From: a virus
Direction: 5' to 3' (one strand)
Virus record (IMG/VR): IMGVR_UViG_3300046167_000911
Span: 1 to 47,676 of that record
DNA: 47,676 nt
Below the pieces are notes generated by a model. The model was given only the letters and a program-made list of their open reading frames with translations, searched no databases and was not told the DNA's origin. This document shows, piece by piece, positions 9,774 through 19,040 of this stretch (position 1 is the stretch's first letter; each line of letters opens with the position of its first letter). The position numbers and the translations under genes are program-made.

Positions 9774-10812
9774 ATGAAGCATAAAGAATTATTTAATCTC
9801 TTGGATGATATCCAAGAAGATCAGGAGATACCTACTCCAAATAGACACGATAGAGTATTAATATTAGATGGTTTAAACTTATTTTTTAGAAATTTTGCCA
9901 TGATGAATATGGTTAACCCCGATGGTGTTCATATTGGAGGATTAGGTGGATTCTTTCGTTCTTTAGGTGCTATGATTAGACAAACAAATCCAACTTCTGT
10001 TTATGTAGTATTCGATGGAGCAGGTTCAACCGTAAATCGTAAGAATTTGCTCTCCGAATACAAAGGAACAAGGAATTTGTCTAGAATTACTAATTGGGAA
10101 GCATTTGATAATATTGAGGATGAACATGACTCAAAAATCGACCAAATTGTACGTATAATACAATATTTAAAGCTATTACCTGTTAAAACCACCATACTCG
10201 ACAAAGTTGAAGGCTGATGATATTATAGCCGTGTTAGCTGAAAAACTAGTAGAAAAACATGATTCTACTTGTTTTATAGTATCTAGTGATAAGGATTTTT
10301 TACAACTAGTAACTGATAAAATTATTGTATATAGACCTATGGAGAAAGAATATTATACTCCAAAAGTTGTAGAAGAGAAATTTGGTTTATTACCTCATAA
10401 TTTCATATTACACAAAACACTATTAGGCGATAACTCAGATAATATCAGGGGTATTAAAGGTTTAGGTGCTAAAGGTATATTTAAAAAGTTTCCTGAATTA
10501 AAAACACAAGAATTAAATCTCCAAGACATTTTCGATATATCTGCTAGGAAATTTAAAGAACATATTGTATATTCACGTATCGTTCAGGAACAAGATAGAA
10601 TTGAAACTAATTATAAAGTTATGGATTTAAGTGTTCCAATGATAGACGATAGAGGTAAAGAATATATTGACAATTTAATAGTAGATGATTTACCTGAATT
10701 CAACCCAGAAATGTTTACTTCATTTTATAATGAAGATAAATTAGGAGGGATGATTAGGAATTTAGATACATGGTTAAAAGATATATTCTCTATGTTCCCA
10801 ACTTACAAATAA
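9774..10812 (+). CDS. rnh: 5'-3' exonuclease / RNase H (FEN-like), one frameshift
   Basis: Two frames join near 10210 (one extra base; DKVE to KADDIIAVLAEKL) into about 345 residues. Metal-site motifs are in order: VLILDGLNLFFRNF near residue 24, VYVVFDGAGS near 80, ADDIIA near 146, SSDKDFLQLV near 165, and a helix-hairpin-helix region GDNSDNIRGIKGLGAKG near 222. This is the T4 RNase H / FEN family that removes RNA primers and 5' flaps on the lagging strand. It sits between uvsX and the helicase gene. The break is probably a sequencing error because both halves are fully conserved. Confidence 0.82.
10545..10573 (+). promoter_or_regulatory. Possible internal promoter, TAGG-N19-TATATT
   Basis: TAGG at 10545-10548 and TATATTCACG starting at 10568, 19-base spacing, inside the exonuclease gene about 260 nt before the helicase start. 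It uses the same TAGG variant as the promoter before DNA polymerase. It could be a chance match. Confidence 0.3.
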
Positions 10813-10831
10813 TAAAATAAATAGGTTATAA

Positions 10832-12205
10832 ATGACATTAAATTCCATTCAAAATTATGGACACGATTTTCAAATTAAAGTGTTATCATCATTATTAACA
10901 CATAAGGAATTTCTAGTCAATATACATGATATTATATCAGATGAATATTTTGAAAACCCCGCTATTAAGTGGTCTATAAAAGAAATACTTAAATATTTTG
11001 ATAAATATCATACTACCCCCTCATTAGATATATTAAAAGTAGAATTACAAAAAGTAGATAATGACGTATTACAAATCTCAATTAAAGAACAATTAAAACA
11101 AGCATTTGTTACCTCAGATGAAGATTTAGAATATGTACAAGAAGAATTTACTAATTTTTGTAAGAACCAACAATTGAAGAAGGCCTTAATGTCGTCTGTG
11201 GACTTATTGAAAGCAGGCGATTTTGATGGTATTCGTTTTATTGTAGATAATGCTTTAAAAGCAGGTCAAGATAAAAACCTAGGACATGAATATGTTAAAG
11301 ATATAGAATCAAGATATAGAGAAAATTCAAGAGAAACTATACCAACCCCTTGGGATAAAATTAATGAATTATTGCAAGGTGGGCTTGGAAACGGAGATTT
11401 TGGTCTTATATTTGGTAATCCTGGAGGTGGTAAATCTTGGTCATTAGTTGCTTTAGGTGGACATGCTGTAAGATTAGGGTATAATGTTCTTCATTATACT
11501 TTAGAGTTAGGGGAAGATTATGTTGGGAAAAGATATGATGCTTTTTTCACCAAAATACCAGTTAATAAAGTAGATTCCCATAGAGATAAAATTGAAGAAA
11601 TCATACCCCAATTGCCAGGTAAACTAATTATCAAAGAATACCCAACAGGTAAGGCAACAATCTCAACAATTGAATCTCATATTGCGAAAGCAACAAGCAT
11701 GGGAGTTAAACCTGACTTAGTAATTATTGATTATGTAGACCTTCTTTCATCAAGAAAAAAGAATCGTGAACGTAAAGATGAAATTGATGATATTTATACA
11801 AGCACTAAAGGATTAGCTCGACAATTAGATATTCCTATTTGGTCTGTTTCTCAAGTTAACCGTGCAGGAGCAAATGACAATGTTATCCAAGGAGATAAGG
11901 CAGCAGGATCATATGATAAAATTATGATAACTGATTTTTGTATGTCTCTTTCACGTAAAAAAGAAGATAAAGTTAACAACACAGGTAGATTTCATTTAAT
12001 GAAAAACAGATATGGAATGGATGGACTTACCTTTGGTATAGAAGCAGATACTTCAACTGGTCATTTTATTGTAAAAAATGAATACATAGAAGGAGATGAA
12101 TCTGAATCTATGGTCCCAACAACACGTTCAAATAAATTTGATACTGATGTTGATAAATTTGATAAACAATTATTACAAAAGAAATTTTTTGAATTAAACT
12201 CTTAA
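10832..12205 (+). CDS. 41: Replicative DnaB-family helicase (gp41-like)
   Basis: 457 residues. An N-terminal helical domain of about 160 residues (FQIKVLSSLLTHKEF start) is followed by a RecA-like motor: Walker A GNPGGGKSW near residue 195, Walker B LVIIDYVDLLSSR near 298, and SVSQVNRAG near 341. It matches DnaB/T4 gp41, the hexameric 5'-3' helicase that unwinds the fork and binds primase. No primase gene is visible in the window. It follows the exonuclease by 19 bases and precedes nrdB by 13. Confidence 0.87.
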   Translation: MTLNSIQNYGHDFQIKVLSSLLTHKEFLVNIHDIISDEYFENPAIKWSIKEILKYFDKYHTTPSLDILKVELQKVDNDVLQISIKEQLKQAFVTSDEDLEYVQEEFTNFCKNQQLKKALMSSVDLLKAGDFDGIRFIVDNALKAGQDKNLGHEYVKDIESRYRENSRETIPTPWDKINELLQGGLGNGDFGLIFGNPGGGKSWSLVALGGHAVRLGYNVLHYTLELGEDYVGKRYDAFFTKIPVNKVDSHRDKIEEIIPQLPGKLIIKEYPTGKATISTIESHIAKATSMGVKPDLVIIDYVDLLSSRKKNRERKDEIDDIYTSTKGLARQLDIPIWSVSQVNRAGANDNVIQGDKAAGSYDKIMITDFCMSLSRKKEDKVNNTGRFHLMKNRYGMDGLTFGIEADTSTGHFIVKNEYIEGDESESMVPTTRSNKFDTDVDKFDKQLLQKKFFELNS

Positions 12206-12218
12206 TAAAATAAAATAA

Positions 12219-13205
12219 ATGGCAAAAACATCATTACTACAAGAAAGAATAGTCTACAAACCCTTTGAATATCAGCAAGCTTCTGATTATTGGTTAAAAC
12301 AACAACAAGCACATTGGTTACACACAGAAGTACCTATGATGTCTGATGTTAATGATTGGAAACAAAATTTAACTGAATCTGAAAAAAATATTATTGGGAC
12401 TATATTAAAAGGGTTTGCCCAAACAGAAACTGTAGTAAATGATTATTGGTCAACTTTAGTTACAAAATGGTTTAGAAAACCTGAAGTAATTAAGATGGCA
12501 GTTACATTTGGAGCGTTTGAAACTATTCATGCTGAAGCATATTCTTTATTAAATGAAGAATTAGGTTTAGATAATTTTAGTGAATTTTTAGAAGATGAAG
12601 CAACAATGGCTAAAATTGAAGCATTAACTGAAGTAAGAGATTCACATGATGGAACCCCAAATTGGCATGAAAGAGCAAAATCATTAGCTATATTCTCAGC
12701 ATTTACAGAAGGTGTGAATTTATTTTCATCATTTGCTGTTTTATTATCCTTTAAATTAGATAATAAATTAAAAGGAGTAGGTCAGATCGTAGAATGGAGT
12801 ATTAGAGATGAATCATTACATTCTGAAGCGGGGTGTTGGTTATTTAGAACATTAATGCAAGAACATCCTGAATATAACACACCTGAATTACAAGCTGATA
12901 TTGAAGAAGCAGCTAAATTATCTTTAAAGTTAGAATTAGATTTTATTGATAAAGTATATGAAATGGGTGATTTAACAGGTTGTCCTAAATATGATTTAAT
13001 TTCATTTATTAAACATAGAGTAAATACTAAAATGAGTGATTTAGGGTATGGACCAATTGTTAATGGTATAGATAAGGATGCAGTTAAAAGAATGAAATGG
13101 TTCGATAGTTTATCAGCAGGAAAACAGCATACTGACTTCTTTGCAAATAGGGTAACTAATTATTCTAAGGGTGTTCAAAATTGGGACGCAAACGATTTAT
13201 TTTAA
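12219..13205 (+). CDS. nrdB: Ribonucleotide reductase small subunit (class I, NrdB)
   Basis: 328 residues. It carries the diiron/radical features of class I beta subunits: an early EKNIIGTILKGFAQTE helix, FETIHAEAYSLL (Glu, His and the radical Tyr in E-x2-H-x3-Y), EGVNLFSSFAVLLSF, and IRDESLHSEAGCW supplying the late Glu and His ligands. It forms the NrdAB enzyme with the next large gene, making dNTPs for phage DNA. The start follows A/T-rich sequence after a 13-base gap. Confidence 0.88.
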   Translation: MAKTSLLQERIVYKPFEYQQASDYWLKQQQAHWLHTEVPMMSDVNDWKQNLTESEKNIIGTILKGFAQTETVVNDYWSTLVTKWFRKPEVIKMAVTFGAFETIHAEAYSLLNEELGLDNFSEFLEDEATMAKIEALTEVRDSHDGTPNWHERAKSLAIFSAFTEGVNLFSSFAVLLSFKLDNKLKGVGQIVEWSIRDESLHSEAGCWLFRTLMQEHPEYNTPELQADIEEAAKLSLKLELDFIDKVYEMGDLTGCPKYDLISFIKHRVNTKMSDLGYGPIVNGIDKDAVKRMKWFDSLSAGKQHTDFFANRVTNYSKGVQNWDANDLF

Positions 13206-13209
13206 GAAT

Positions 13210-13317
13210 ATGGCTATTTGTAGCAAATGTAAAGTAGAGATTACCTCATATGGTAGTGGAATTAATAAATATAATAAATGTAGTAAATGTGGGGAAATAT
13301 CTTACCCAACTAAATAA
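13210..13317 (+). CDS. Very small zinc-ribbon protein
   Basis: 35 residues from ATG 13210, 4 bases after the nrdB stop and 7 before nrdA. Two CxxC knuckles (ICSKC near the start, KCSKC about 20 residues later) form a plausible rubredoxin-like zinc ribbon. The coding frame fills the space exactly between the nrd genes, which supports a real gene. It could modulate the reductase, but no direct evidence exists. Confidence 0.6.
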   Translation: MAICSKCKVEITSYGSGINKYNKCSKCGEISYPTK

Positions 13318-13324
13318 AAAATAA

Positions 13325-15040
13325 ATGGAAAATAACGCATTACAAGCAGATTATACAAATTGGGTGGAAGGTAAGGATTACCCAAGTTTTATGGATGAAA
13401 TTTCCCTAGCAACCATTTCTAAAGGTTATTTATTACCTGGAGAAACTGTAAGAACAGCATATAAAAGAGTAGCTAATGCATCTGCTAATAGACTCAAAAA
13501 ACCAGAATTAGCTAATAAATTCTTTAAACTTATGTGGAATGGCTGGTTAGGATTAGCATCCCCTGTTTTATCAAATATGGGAACTGATAGAGGTTTACCT
13601 ATTTCATGTTTTGGTGTTGATACACCTGATTCAATACGGGGAATTGGTTTAACTAACGCAGAACTAATGAAATTAACCGCATCTGGTGGTGGTGTAGGTA
13701 TTTCATTATCTCGCATTAGAGAACGTGGAGAAGGCATTACAGGGAATGGAAAAAGTGAAGGTGTAGTACCATGGGCTAAAATATTTGATTCATCAATTAT
13801 TGCAACAAACCAAGGAAATGTAAGAAGAGGAGCAGCATCTGTTAATTTAGATATTGAACATGGTGATATAGATGAATTTTTACAAATTCGTAGACCAAAA
13901 GGTGACCCAAATAGACAATGTTTAAATTTACATCAATGTGTTGTAGTAGGTGATTCTTTCATGAGGAAACTAGAAGCTAGAGACCCAGAAGCAATGAATA
14001 AATGGGCTACAGTTTTAAAATCAAGAATGGAAACAGGAGAACCTTATATCATGTATAAGGATAATGTTAATAAAGACAACCCAATTGCTTATAGATTAAA
14101 TAATTTAGAAGTATCTATGACTAATATTTGTTCTGAAATTACATTATTTACAGATGAAGAACATAGTTTTATTTGTTGTTTATCTTCTATGAATTTAGCA
14201 AAATATGATGAATGGAAAGATACAGATGCTGTTGAATTAGCAACTTGGTTCTTAGATGGTGTAATGCAAGAATTCATTGACAAATCAGCGGGTAAAGATT
14301 CATTACAAAGAACTTATAACCATGCTCGTAAAGGACGTGCTTTAGGTTTAGGTGTAATGGGTTGGCATTCATTTTTACAACAAAAAGGATTACCATTTAA
14401 TTCAATTGCTTCTACAGCCCATACTCATAATATTTTTAATAATATTAGAGGTAAAGCTGAAAAAGCATCTATGGCTTTAGCTCAAGAATATGGTGAACCA
14501 CTTTGGTGTAGAGGAACAGGTATGAGAAATACCCATTTATTAGCAGTAGCCCCAACAGTATCCAATTCAGTTATTTGTGGTGGTATTAGTGCAGGTATTG
14601 AACCTTTACCTGCTAATATTTATACTTTTAATGGTGCTAAAGGTACTTTTATTAGAAAAAATAAAGTACTACAGTCTATTTTAGCAGAAAAAGGTGAAGA
14701 TAAAGATAAATGGTGGGATCAAATGTTGGCAGAAGATGGTTCAGTTCAAGGATTACCTGATAATATCTTAACTCCTGAAGAAAAAGAATTATTCTTAACC
14801 TTCCCTGAAATTAATCAATTAGAATTAGTAAGACAGGCAGCCATTAGACAAAGATATATTGATCAAACCCAATCTTTAAATTTATCATTTGATGTAAATG
14901 ATTCACCAAAATGGATTAATCAAGTCCATTTAGAAAGCTGGAAATTAGGAATTAAAACCCTATATTATTTAAGAACAGATTCCGTAATTAAAGGTGACTT
15001 AGGTTCAAGGATGAGTGAGTGTCTTTCTTGCGACGGATAG
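13325..15040 (+). CDS. nrdA: Ribonucleotide reductase large subunit (class I, NrdA)
   Basis: 571 residues, shorter than the roughly 750 of E. coli/T4 NrdA because no N-terminal ATP-cone is present, so the classic dATP switch is probably absent. Catalytic elements: ISCFG near residue 94 (first active-site Cys), TASGGGVGISLSRIR, TNICSEITL near 268 (Asn, thiyl Cys, Glu), a Cys in CCLSSMNL near 285, APTVSNSVICGGISAGIEP near 410, the radical-transfer pair in KTLYYLRTD, and a C-terminal ECLSCDG redox pair. That pair would be recharged by thioredoxin, which the phage also encodes at 28463. A strong terminator follows. Confidence 0.9.
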   Translation: MENNALQADYTNWVEGKDYPSFMDEISLATISKGYLLPGETVRTAYKRVANASANRLKKPELANKFFKLMWNGWLGLASPVLSNMGTDRGLPISCFGVDTPDSIRGIGLTNAELMKLTASGGGVGISLSRIRERGEGITGNGKSEGVVPWAKIFDSSIIATNQGNVRRGAASVNLDIEHGDIDEFLQIRRPKGDPNRQCLNLHQCVVVGDSFMRKLEARDPEAMNKWATVLKSRMETGEPYIMYKDNVNKDNPIAYRLNNLEVSMTNICSEITLFTDEEHSFICCLSSMNLAKYDEWKDTDAVELATWFLDGVMQEFIDKSAGKDSLQRTYNHARKGRALGLGVMGWHSFLQQKGLPFNSIASTAHTHNIFNNIRGKAEKASMALAQEYGEPLWCRGTGMRNTHLLAVAPTVSNSVICGGISAGIEPLPANIYTFNGAKGTFIRKNKVLQSILAEKGEDKDKWWDQMLAEDGSVQGLPDNILTPEEKELFLTFPEINQLELVRQAAIRQRYIDQTQSLNLSFDVNDSPKWINQVHLESWKLGIKTLYYLRTDSVIKGDLGSRMSECLSCDG

Positions 15041-15062
15041 TATATATTATACAATTAATGAT

Positions 15063-15090
15063 AAGGGAATGCAATAGCATTCCCTTTTTT
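15063..15090 (+). terminator. Rho-independent terminator after nrdA
   Basis: AAGGGAATGC at 15063-15072 pairs perfectly with GCATTCCCTT around loop AATA, followed by TTTTTT. It closes the replication/nucleotide block. Confidence 0.9.
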
Positions 15091-15102
15091 ATATGTATAA
15101 TT
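15091..15102 (+). promoter_or_regulatory. Putative late promoter, ATATGTATAAT class
   Basis: ATATGTATAATT directly follows the terminator T-run and starts the exported-protein block. The same string occurs before the lysis genes, hsp20 and both homing endonucleases. It resembles the T4 late box TATAAATA. Confidence 0.65.
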
Positions 15103-15105
15103 GAA

Positions 15106-15121
15106 CAGTGCGGCAACACTG
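15106..15121 (+). other. 5'-leader stem-loop with CGGCAA loop
   Basis: CAGTG (15106-15110) and CACTG (15117-15121) pair around CGGCAA. It lies at the expected 5' end of the transcript from the ATATGTATAAT motif. The same six-base loop recurs in the hairpin at 18003-18026. Confidence 0.45.
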
Positions 15122-15170
15122 CTCAACACAATGGTTTCCCCAAATGTTTTTTTTTACAAAAAAGTTGAAT

Positions 15171-15644
15171 ATGAGATTAATATGTTTCATTTTTGCCTTA
15201 ATGGTAGGCATTAATGCGTATAGTCAAGAAACTATACACATACAAAAAGTTACCAATAACATAGTTATGGGCCCATTTGCAGGTAACCGTAACCTGGCTT
15301 TTGGTGTACAAAATATCCTAGAAGAAATTATCCAAGATAAAGACTACTATTTAGATGATAATTCACCAAGAAATATTAAAGTCGAACTATTATACTTTGA
15401 CATAAAGAAAAATAACATGCAATTGGCAGCATATGGGCGTAAAGTCAATATTACCCAAATTATTGCAGGTGCAAGGTTAATATTAGATGGAAAAGTAGTA
15501 AAAGAAGTAATTGCTAAAGGAACTTCTAAATCTATTTCAACATCTACTTTAATTATAGATGATGGAGGAAAATTTTCCCAAGCTAGTGTATCCTCTGCAC
15601 TTAAAAAAGTTTGTGAACAACTTATAAATAAATTAAAATTATAA
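15171..15644 (+). CDS. Small exported protein of the CsgG-containing block
   Basis: 157 residues from ATG 15171. The frame is open further upstream to a GTG, but a signal peptide (MRLICFIFALMVGINAYSQ) begins exactly at this ATG. The mature part alternates beta strands and ends with GKVVKEVIAKGTSKSISTSTL, DDGGKFSQASVSSALKKVC and an amphipathic helix. That C-terminal Gly/Ser plus helix pattern resembles the end of CsgG/LpoB-like envelope proteins, but I cannot assign it firmly. It overlaps the next start (TAATG), so it is probably co-translated with the cohesin-like protein. Confidence 0.6.
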   Translation: MRLICFIFALMVGINAYSQETIHIQKVTNNIVMGPFAGNRNLAFGVQNILEEIIQDKDYYLDDNSPRNIKVELLYFDIKKNNMQLAAYGRKVNITQIIAGARLILDGKVVKEVIAKGTSKSISTSTLIIDDGGKFSQASVSSALKKVCEQLINKLKL

Positions 15645-17335
15645 TGAAAAAACTATTATTTTTATTACTTTTACCTTTTGGGCTACTAGCTCAACAAGGT
15701 TATTTAAGTCATAGCTACATTGATGATGATTCAAATGGGTTTGTAGTTGGGCAAGAGATTACTATAAAGTTTGAAGGAATTCAAGGAAATGAGATGACAC
15801 CTGATCGTGTTCATTTTGACTTTGAGTGGAATAACAAACTTTTAGAATATGTTTCACATACATTCAATCCTACCTCAGGTTTACCCTCTGATGCTCAAAC
15901 ATCTTGGAATATGTGGAATGGGTATAAGTTTAATCCTATTAATTTTTATGCTGGAATAGCAATTGCTGAATCAGATTTAGATGTTCAATATGAACAAGGA
16001 TGGTTAAATTCTTCTACTTCTTACCCCCAAACACCAAATTGGTCAGTTGCAAGAGTAATTATACAATCATCATCAGATTTACCTTTATCTACAGAATGGA
16101 TTTATGTTAAATTTAGAATTAAAGATAGACAAGGAACAGGATATGATAACTATAATAACGTTACAGATCTGAACTTTGCTGGCTTTGAAGATATTAGTGC
16201 AAGCTCAGGGCTATATGATATAAATGCTGGTACAGAAAATATTTCGTTAGCTAATGTAAGTGGAGTAAATGCAGGTAATGTCACTATTAATTTAAATTCT
16301 GCTGCTAAATCCCAATATGCTACTGACTTTACTTATGCTATTTATGCTGCTGATGGAGTAAATGGTAAAACAGGAAATGCAATTGAAACAGGTAATTTTG
16401 ATGCAAACGGTCAAGTAATTACTAGTAATTTAATTGTAGGTGGGAAATATTATGTGGAGATACAAGTAAACGATCAATCCACTTGGTTAGATGATGTTTT
16501 AACTATTACAGATGCTTTTATAATATTTAAACAAGGTAATGCTACTGGAGCAGGAGGACCTGGAGATACAAGTAACCAAAATACATTTGATTATTCTATT
16601 CAATATCTTTTAGGAGAATTAAACAATTCAGGAAACATTACTCCTGCGGATGCTTATCAAGCTTTGGGACACGTACAAGGTGTAGAAGGGTTAAGTGAAT
16701 GGTTTACCAATAAAATCAACGGATCTAAAAACGTCTGGGGTAGAATTGAACAGTTAGGTGTATCAACTGACGATTATTATTTCGGACAAAAATATATTAT
16801 TGAACCTACAGATGTTGTTAAATCATTTAACTTCGGTCATGCTTTAATTGGTGATGTAGATTTTTCACATGGGTATGCTCCTACAGCTGAAGGAAGCTCT
16901 TTTTCAACTACTTCTCAAGCACAAGCAAGAATGACTTTAACATCAAGAGCATTAAGTCAAGCAGTTGAAAGTAACTTAGATGTTGTTTCTGAATTAATAG
17001 ATGGTAAAGTACACTTTACTATTAATTTACAAGAAGAAGGAGTAGTAGGTACTCAATTTAATATAAATTATGATGATACTATTTTAACTTTAGATAATGT
17101 AATTTTTGATACTGGAAATACAATGACAAATTTTGCAAATCATAAACAACAACAAGCTAAAGTAAATATAGGATCTTTAGACCAATCAGGAGGAATATCA
17201 ATTAAAACAGGGAATGCTTATAGATTAATATTCACTCCAAACGAAACATTACAAAACACATCAGGGTTAATTACTTTTAAATTAACTGAAGGTATTAAAG
17301 CTGATGGACAAAAAGTTCAATTTATAATTCAATAA
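15644..17335 (+). CDS. Exported cohesin-like protein
   Basis: 563 residues with a signal peptide (MKKLLFLLLLPFGLLAQ). An N-terminal beta domain at about 20-170 (FVVGQEITIKFEGIQGNE, VHFDFEWNNKLLEYVSH) and a C-terminal one at about 450-560 (GTQFNINYDDTILTLDNVIF, GNAYRLIFTP, GLITFKL) have the look of cohesin or carbohydrate-associated beta-sandwiches. Between them, ITPADAYQALGHVQG near residue 330 resembles half of a dockerin EF-hand. It is probably displayed at, or secreted across, the outer membrane by neighbours. Whether it becomes a virion part or remodels the host surface is unknown. Confidence 0.6.
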   Translation: MKKLLFLLLLPFGLLAQQGYLSHSYIDDDSNGFVVGQEITIKFEGIQGNEMTPDRVHFDFEWNNKLLEYVSHTFNPTSGLPSDAQTSWNMWNGYKFNPINFYAGIAIAESDLDVQYEQGWLNSSTSYPQTPNWSVARVIIQSSSDLPLSTEWIYVKFRIKDRQGTGYDNYNNVTDLNFAGFEDISASSGLYDINAGTENISLANVSGVNAGNVTINLNSAAKSQYATDFTYAIYAADGVNGKTGNAIETGNFDANGQVITSNLIVGGKYYVEIQVNDQSTWLDDVLTITDAFIIFKQGNATGAGGPGDTSNQNTFDYSIQYLLGELNNSGNITPADAYQALGHVQGVEGLSEWFTNKINGSKNVWGRIEQLGVSTDDYYFGQKYIIEPTDVVKSFNFGHALIGDVDFSHGYAPTAEGSSFSTTSQAQARMTLTSRALSQAVESNLDVVSELIDGKVHFTINLQEEGVVGTQFNINYDDTILTLDNVIFDTGNTMTNFANHKQQQAKVNIGSLDQSGGISIKTGNAYRLIFTPNETLQNTSGLITFKLTEGIKADGQKVQFIIQ

Positions 17336-17338
17336 AAA

Positions 17339-17716
17339 ATGAAAAAATTAATATCAATATTAGCATTATTTCTAGTATTAGGGTGTGCACAAGATGAAAA
17401 GTTTATCGTAATAGATGAAAATCAAGAAGTACCTGAAGCTTTATTTATTGAGGGTTTAGTAGGAATTAAATTATCTAGTTCTATTGTTTCTGATAGAATA
17501 GCTATGAATATTAAACTACCCTCAGATGGAGCTTATAGAGTAAAAATTAGACACAGTATGACCAATGAGTTAATTTCTCAAGAAAAACTTATAGGTAAAG
17601 AAGGAGATAATATTTTAAAAGTGTATGTTAATACTTTAGAAAATAGTTCATATAAGTTAGAATTAACTAAAGAAAACCATATAGTAGTAGGAGTAACATT
17701 ATTTTCAAAATTTTAA
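17339..17716 (+). CDS. Small lipoprotein
   Basis: 125 residues. MKKLISILALFLVLGCAQDE is a classic lipoprotein signal with lipobox LVLGC at residues 12-16. The mature part is all-beta in appearance (YRVKIRHSMTN, VYVNTLENSSYKLELTKEN). Gaps of 3 bases to both neighbours point to one operon. It probably anchors or assists the exported proteins at a membrane. No family recognised. Confidence 0.65.
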   Translation: MKKLISILALFLVLGCAQDEKFIVIDENQEVPEALFIEGLVGIKLSSSIVSDRIAMNIKLPSDGAYRVKIRHSMTNELISQEKLIGKEGDNILKVYVNTLENSSYKLELTKENHIVVGVTLFSKF

Positions 17717-17719
17717 AAA

Positions 17720-17998
17720 ATGAGCGAAGAAAAAGGAGGATTTTTTAGTCAAATTAAAAATCAAATAATTGCAACAATTAGTCTTATTATTACTGCTGCA
17801 GGTGGTTTAGTAATAACTAATATGGAAGCTATATTTGGTGTAGGTGAAGAAGTAGTAGTAGAACAGCCTATGATGAAACAAACTATTAATTTACCTGAGG
17901 TTATTAAAGACACAATAGTAATTTCTAAAACTGTAATAGTTTCTCAGAAAAAAGAAAAAACTGAAACAGAAAAAAGAAAAGAAGAATTTGACTGGTAA
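17720..17998 (+). CDS. Small membrane-anchored protein
   Basis: 92 residues. One hydrophobic segment at about 15-38 (IIATISLIITAAGGLVITNM) follows a short N-terminus. The C-terminus is highly charged (SQKKEKTETEKRKEEF). No family recognised. It ends the first half of the export block and is followed by a perfect hairpin. Confidence 0.6.
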   Translation: MSEEKGGFFSQIKNQIIATISLIITAAGGLVITNMEAIFGVGEEVVVEQPMMKQTINLPEVIKDTIVISKTVIVSQKKEKTETEKRKEEFDW

Positions 17999-18002
17999 AA
18001 AA

Positions 18003-18026
18003 GAAACCCAACGGCAATTGGGTTTC
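18003..18026 (+). terminator. Hairpin with CGGCAA loop, possible terminator
   Basis: GAAACCCAA at 18003-18011 pairs perfectly with TTGGGTTTC at 18018-18026 around CGGCAA. The T-run is weak (TTG, then TCTATTTT), so it may be a partial terminator or processing site. Its right arm contains the TTGG of a possible promoter. Confidence 0.6.
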
Positions 18027-18045
18027 CTTGATATTGGTCTATTTT
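18018..18045 (+). promoter_or_regulatory. Possible promoter overlapping the hairpin
   Basis: TTGGGTTTCC at 18018-18027 and TATTTT at 18040-18045, spacing 18. It resembles the TTGGYTnCCC class with a weaker -7 box and stands 37 nt before the next start. Confidence 0.35.
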
Positions 18046-18081
18046 AATCTAAAATGAAGTATAACAATTAAAATAATAACC

Positions 18082-18324
18082 ATGAATTATTTATCACAAC
18101 ATACAAAGAAATTTGGGTTAGGCCAAGTAATTCTTAGTATTCTTAGTTTTTATAGATTAGAACAAGATGGTCTTATCAATAAAATAGTTGAAATTATTGT
18201 AAAAATATGTATAACTTTTTTATTTGTAATTGCAATATTAGGTATAATAAAATTAATTTTTGAATTGATAACTAACCCATCCCAATTTAACAATGCTACT
18301 TTTGGTGTGTTTGACTACCTGTAA
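18082..18324 (+). CDS. Small membrane protein
   Basis: 80 residues with one long hydrophobic segment at about 38-65 (IVEIIVKICITFLFVIAILGIIKLIFEL). The N-terminus is amphipathic (FGLGQVILSILSFYRLEQDG). It lies 2 bases before the CsgG-like gene and may be its inner-membrane partner. No family recognised. Confidence 0.6.
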   Translation: MNYLSQHTKKFGLGQVILSILSFYRLEQDGLINKIVEIIVKICITFLFVIAILGIIKLIFELITNPSQFNNATFGVFDYL

Positions 18325-18326
18325 AA

Positions 18327-19037
18327 ATGAAACTATTTATCGTATTTTTACTTGGATTAAATGTATCATTTGGTCAAGTACTCGGCAAAACAACTACTGA
18401 AGATTATGTAGCAGGATTTGAATCAAGAGAATCTATTTGGTCCATTCCTGAATATAACGGTGATCCTGTTACTGTCTCTCTCCTTAATATAGGTGTTAGT
18501 GATGAAGTATTATCTCAATATCCTGAATTAGGTGATTATAGAGTTGGATTAGGTCTTACCAATATTACTGTAGCATTCTTAGATGAAACATTCAGATTTG
18601 AATTCGTTGAAACAAAAGACGAAATCAAAGATAGAATGATTACTCAGTACAAAGCCTCTCAAAAAGGATTTACTGCAAATCAAATTAATATCAAGGGTAA
18701 AATTATGCTTGCTAAATACTTTTGTTACATAGAAGTATATGATTTTTCTATCTCTGAAGATGAATCCATCAGCTTAAAAGACGGTATCAAAAGTAACTTA
18801 GTTACTAAATTAGGTCTTCAAGTTAAGATGGTTGATGCTGAAACAGGACTTTATATGACAGGATCAGGTTTAGGTAAATCTACAACTACAAGAGAAATGA
18901 CTCTATTAAATAATCAAAATTTAGAAGAAATTAAATTTAACCAGTCTTCAATTGGTACATCAACTAAGAAAGCTTTAGAAACAGCAGTAGCTAAAGTAGT
19001 AAAAAGAATGATACGTAAACGTATCTTTGACCATTAA
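18327..19037 (+). CDS. csgG: CsgG-like curli export protein
   Basis: 236 residues with a signal peptide (MKLFIVFLLGLNVSFGQ). The body fits the CsgG family: YRVGLGLTNITVAFLDET, a helix/strand region ICNIKGK-like at about 120-135, LGLQVKMVDAETGLYMTGSGLGKS near residue 175, and a C-terminal SSIGTSTKKALETAVAKVVKRM helix. CsgG forms the outer-membrane channel that secretes curli subunits in bacteria, and csgG-like genes are known in some marine T4-like phages. The acylated Cys usual at the CsgG signal cleavage site is not seen here. It is flanked by a small membrane protein and a predicted OM beta-barrel. Confidence 0.6.
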   Translation: MKLFIVFLLGLNVSFGQVLGKTTTEDYVAGFESRESIWSIPEYNGDPVTVSLLNIGVSDEVLSQYPELGDYRVGLGLTNITVAFLDETFRFEFVETKDEIKDRMITQYKASQKGFTANQINIKGKIMLAKYFCYIEVYDFSISEDESISLKDGIKSNLVTKLGLQVKMVDAETGLYMTGSGLGKSTTTREMTLLNNQNLEEIKFNQSSIGTSTKKALETAVAKVVKRMIRKRIFDH

Positions 19038-19040
19038 AAT

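Noticed and set aside
15132-15160. TGGTTTCCCC before the export block as another TTGG-class promoter
   Set aside because: No TATATT lies 19 bases downstream; only a T-run is present.
15108-15170. GTG-started N-terminal extension of the first exported protein
   Set aside because: The extra 21 residues lie in the hairpin/leader and would bury the signal peptide that starts at ATG 15171.
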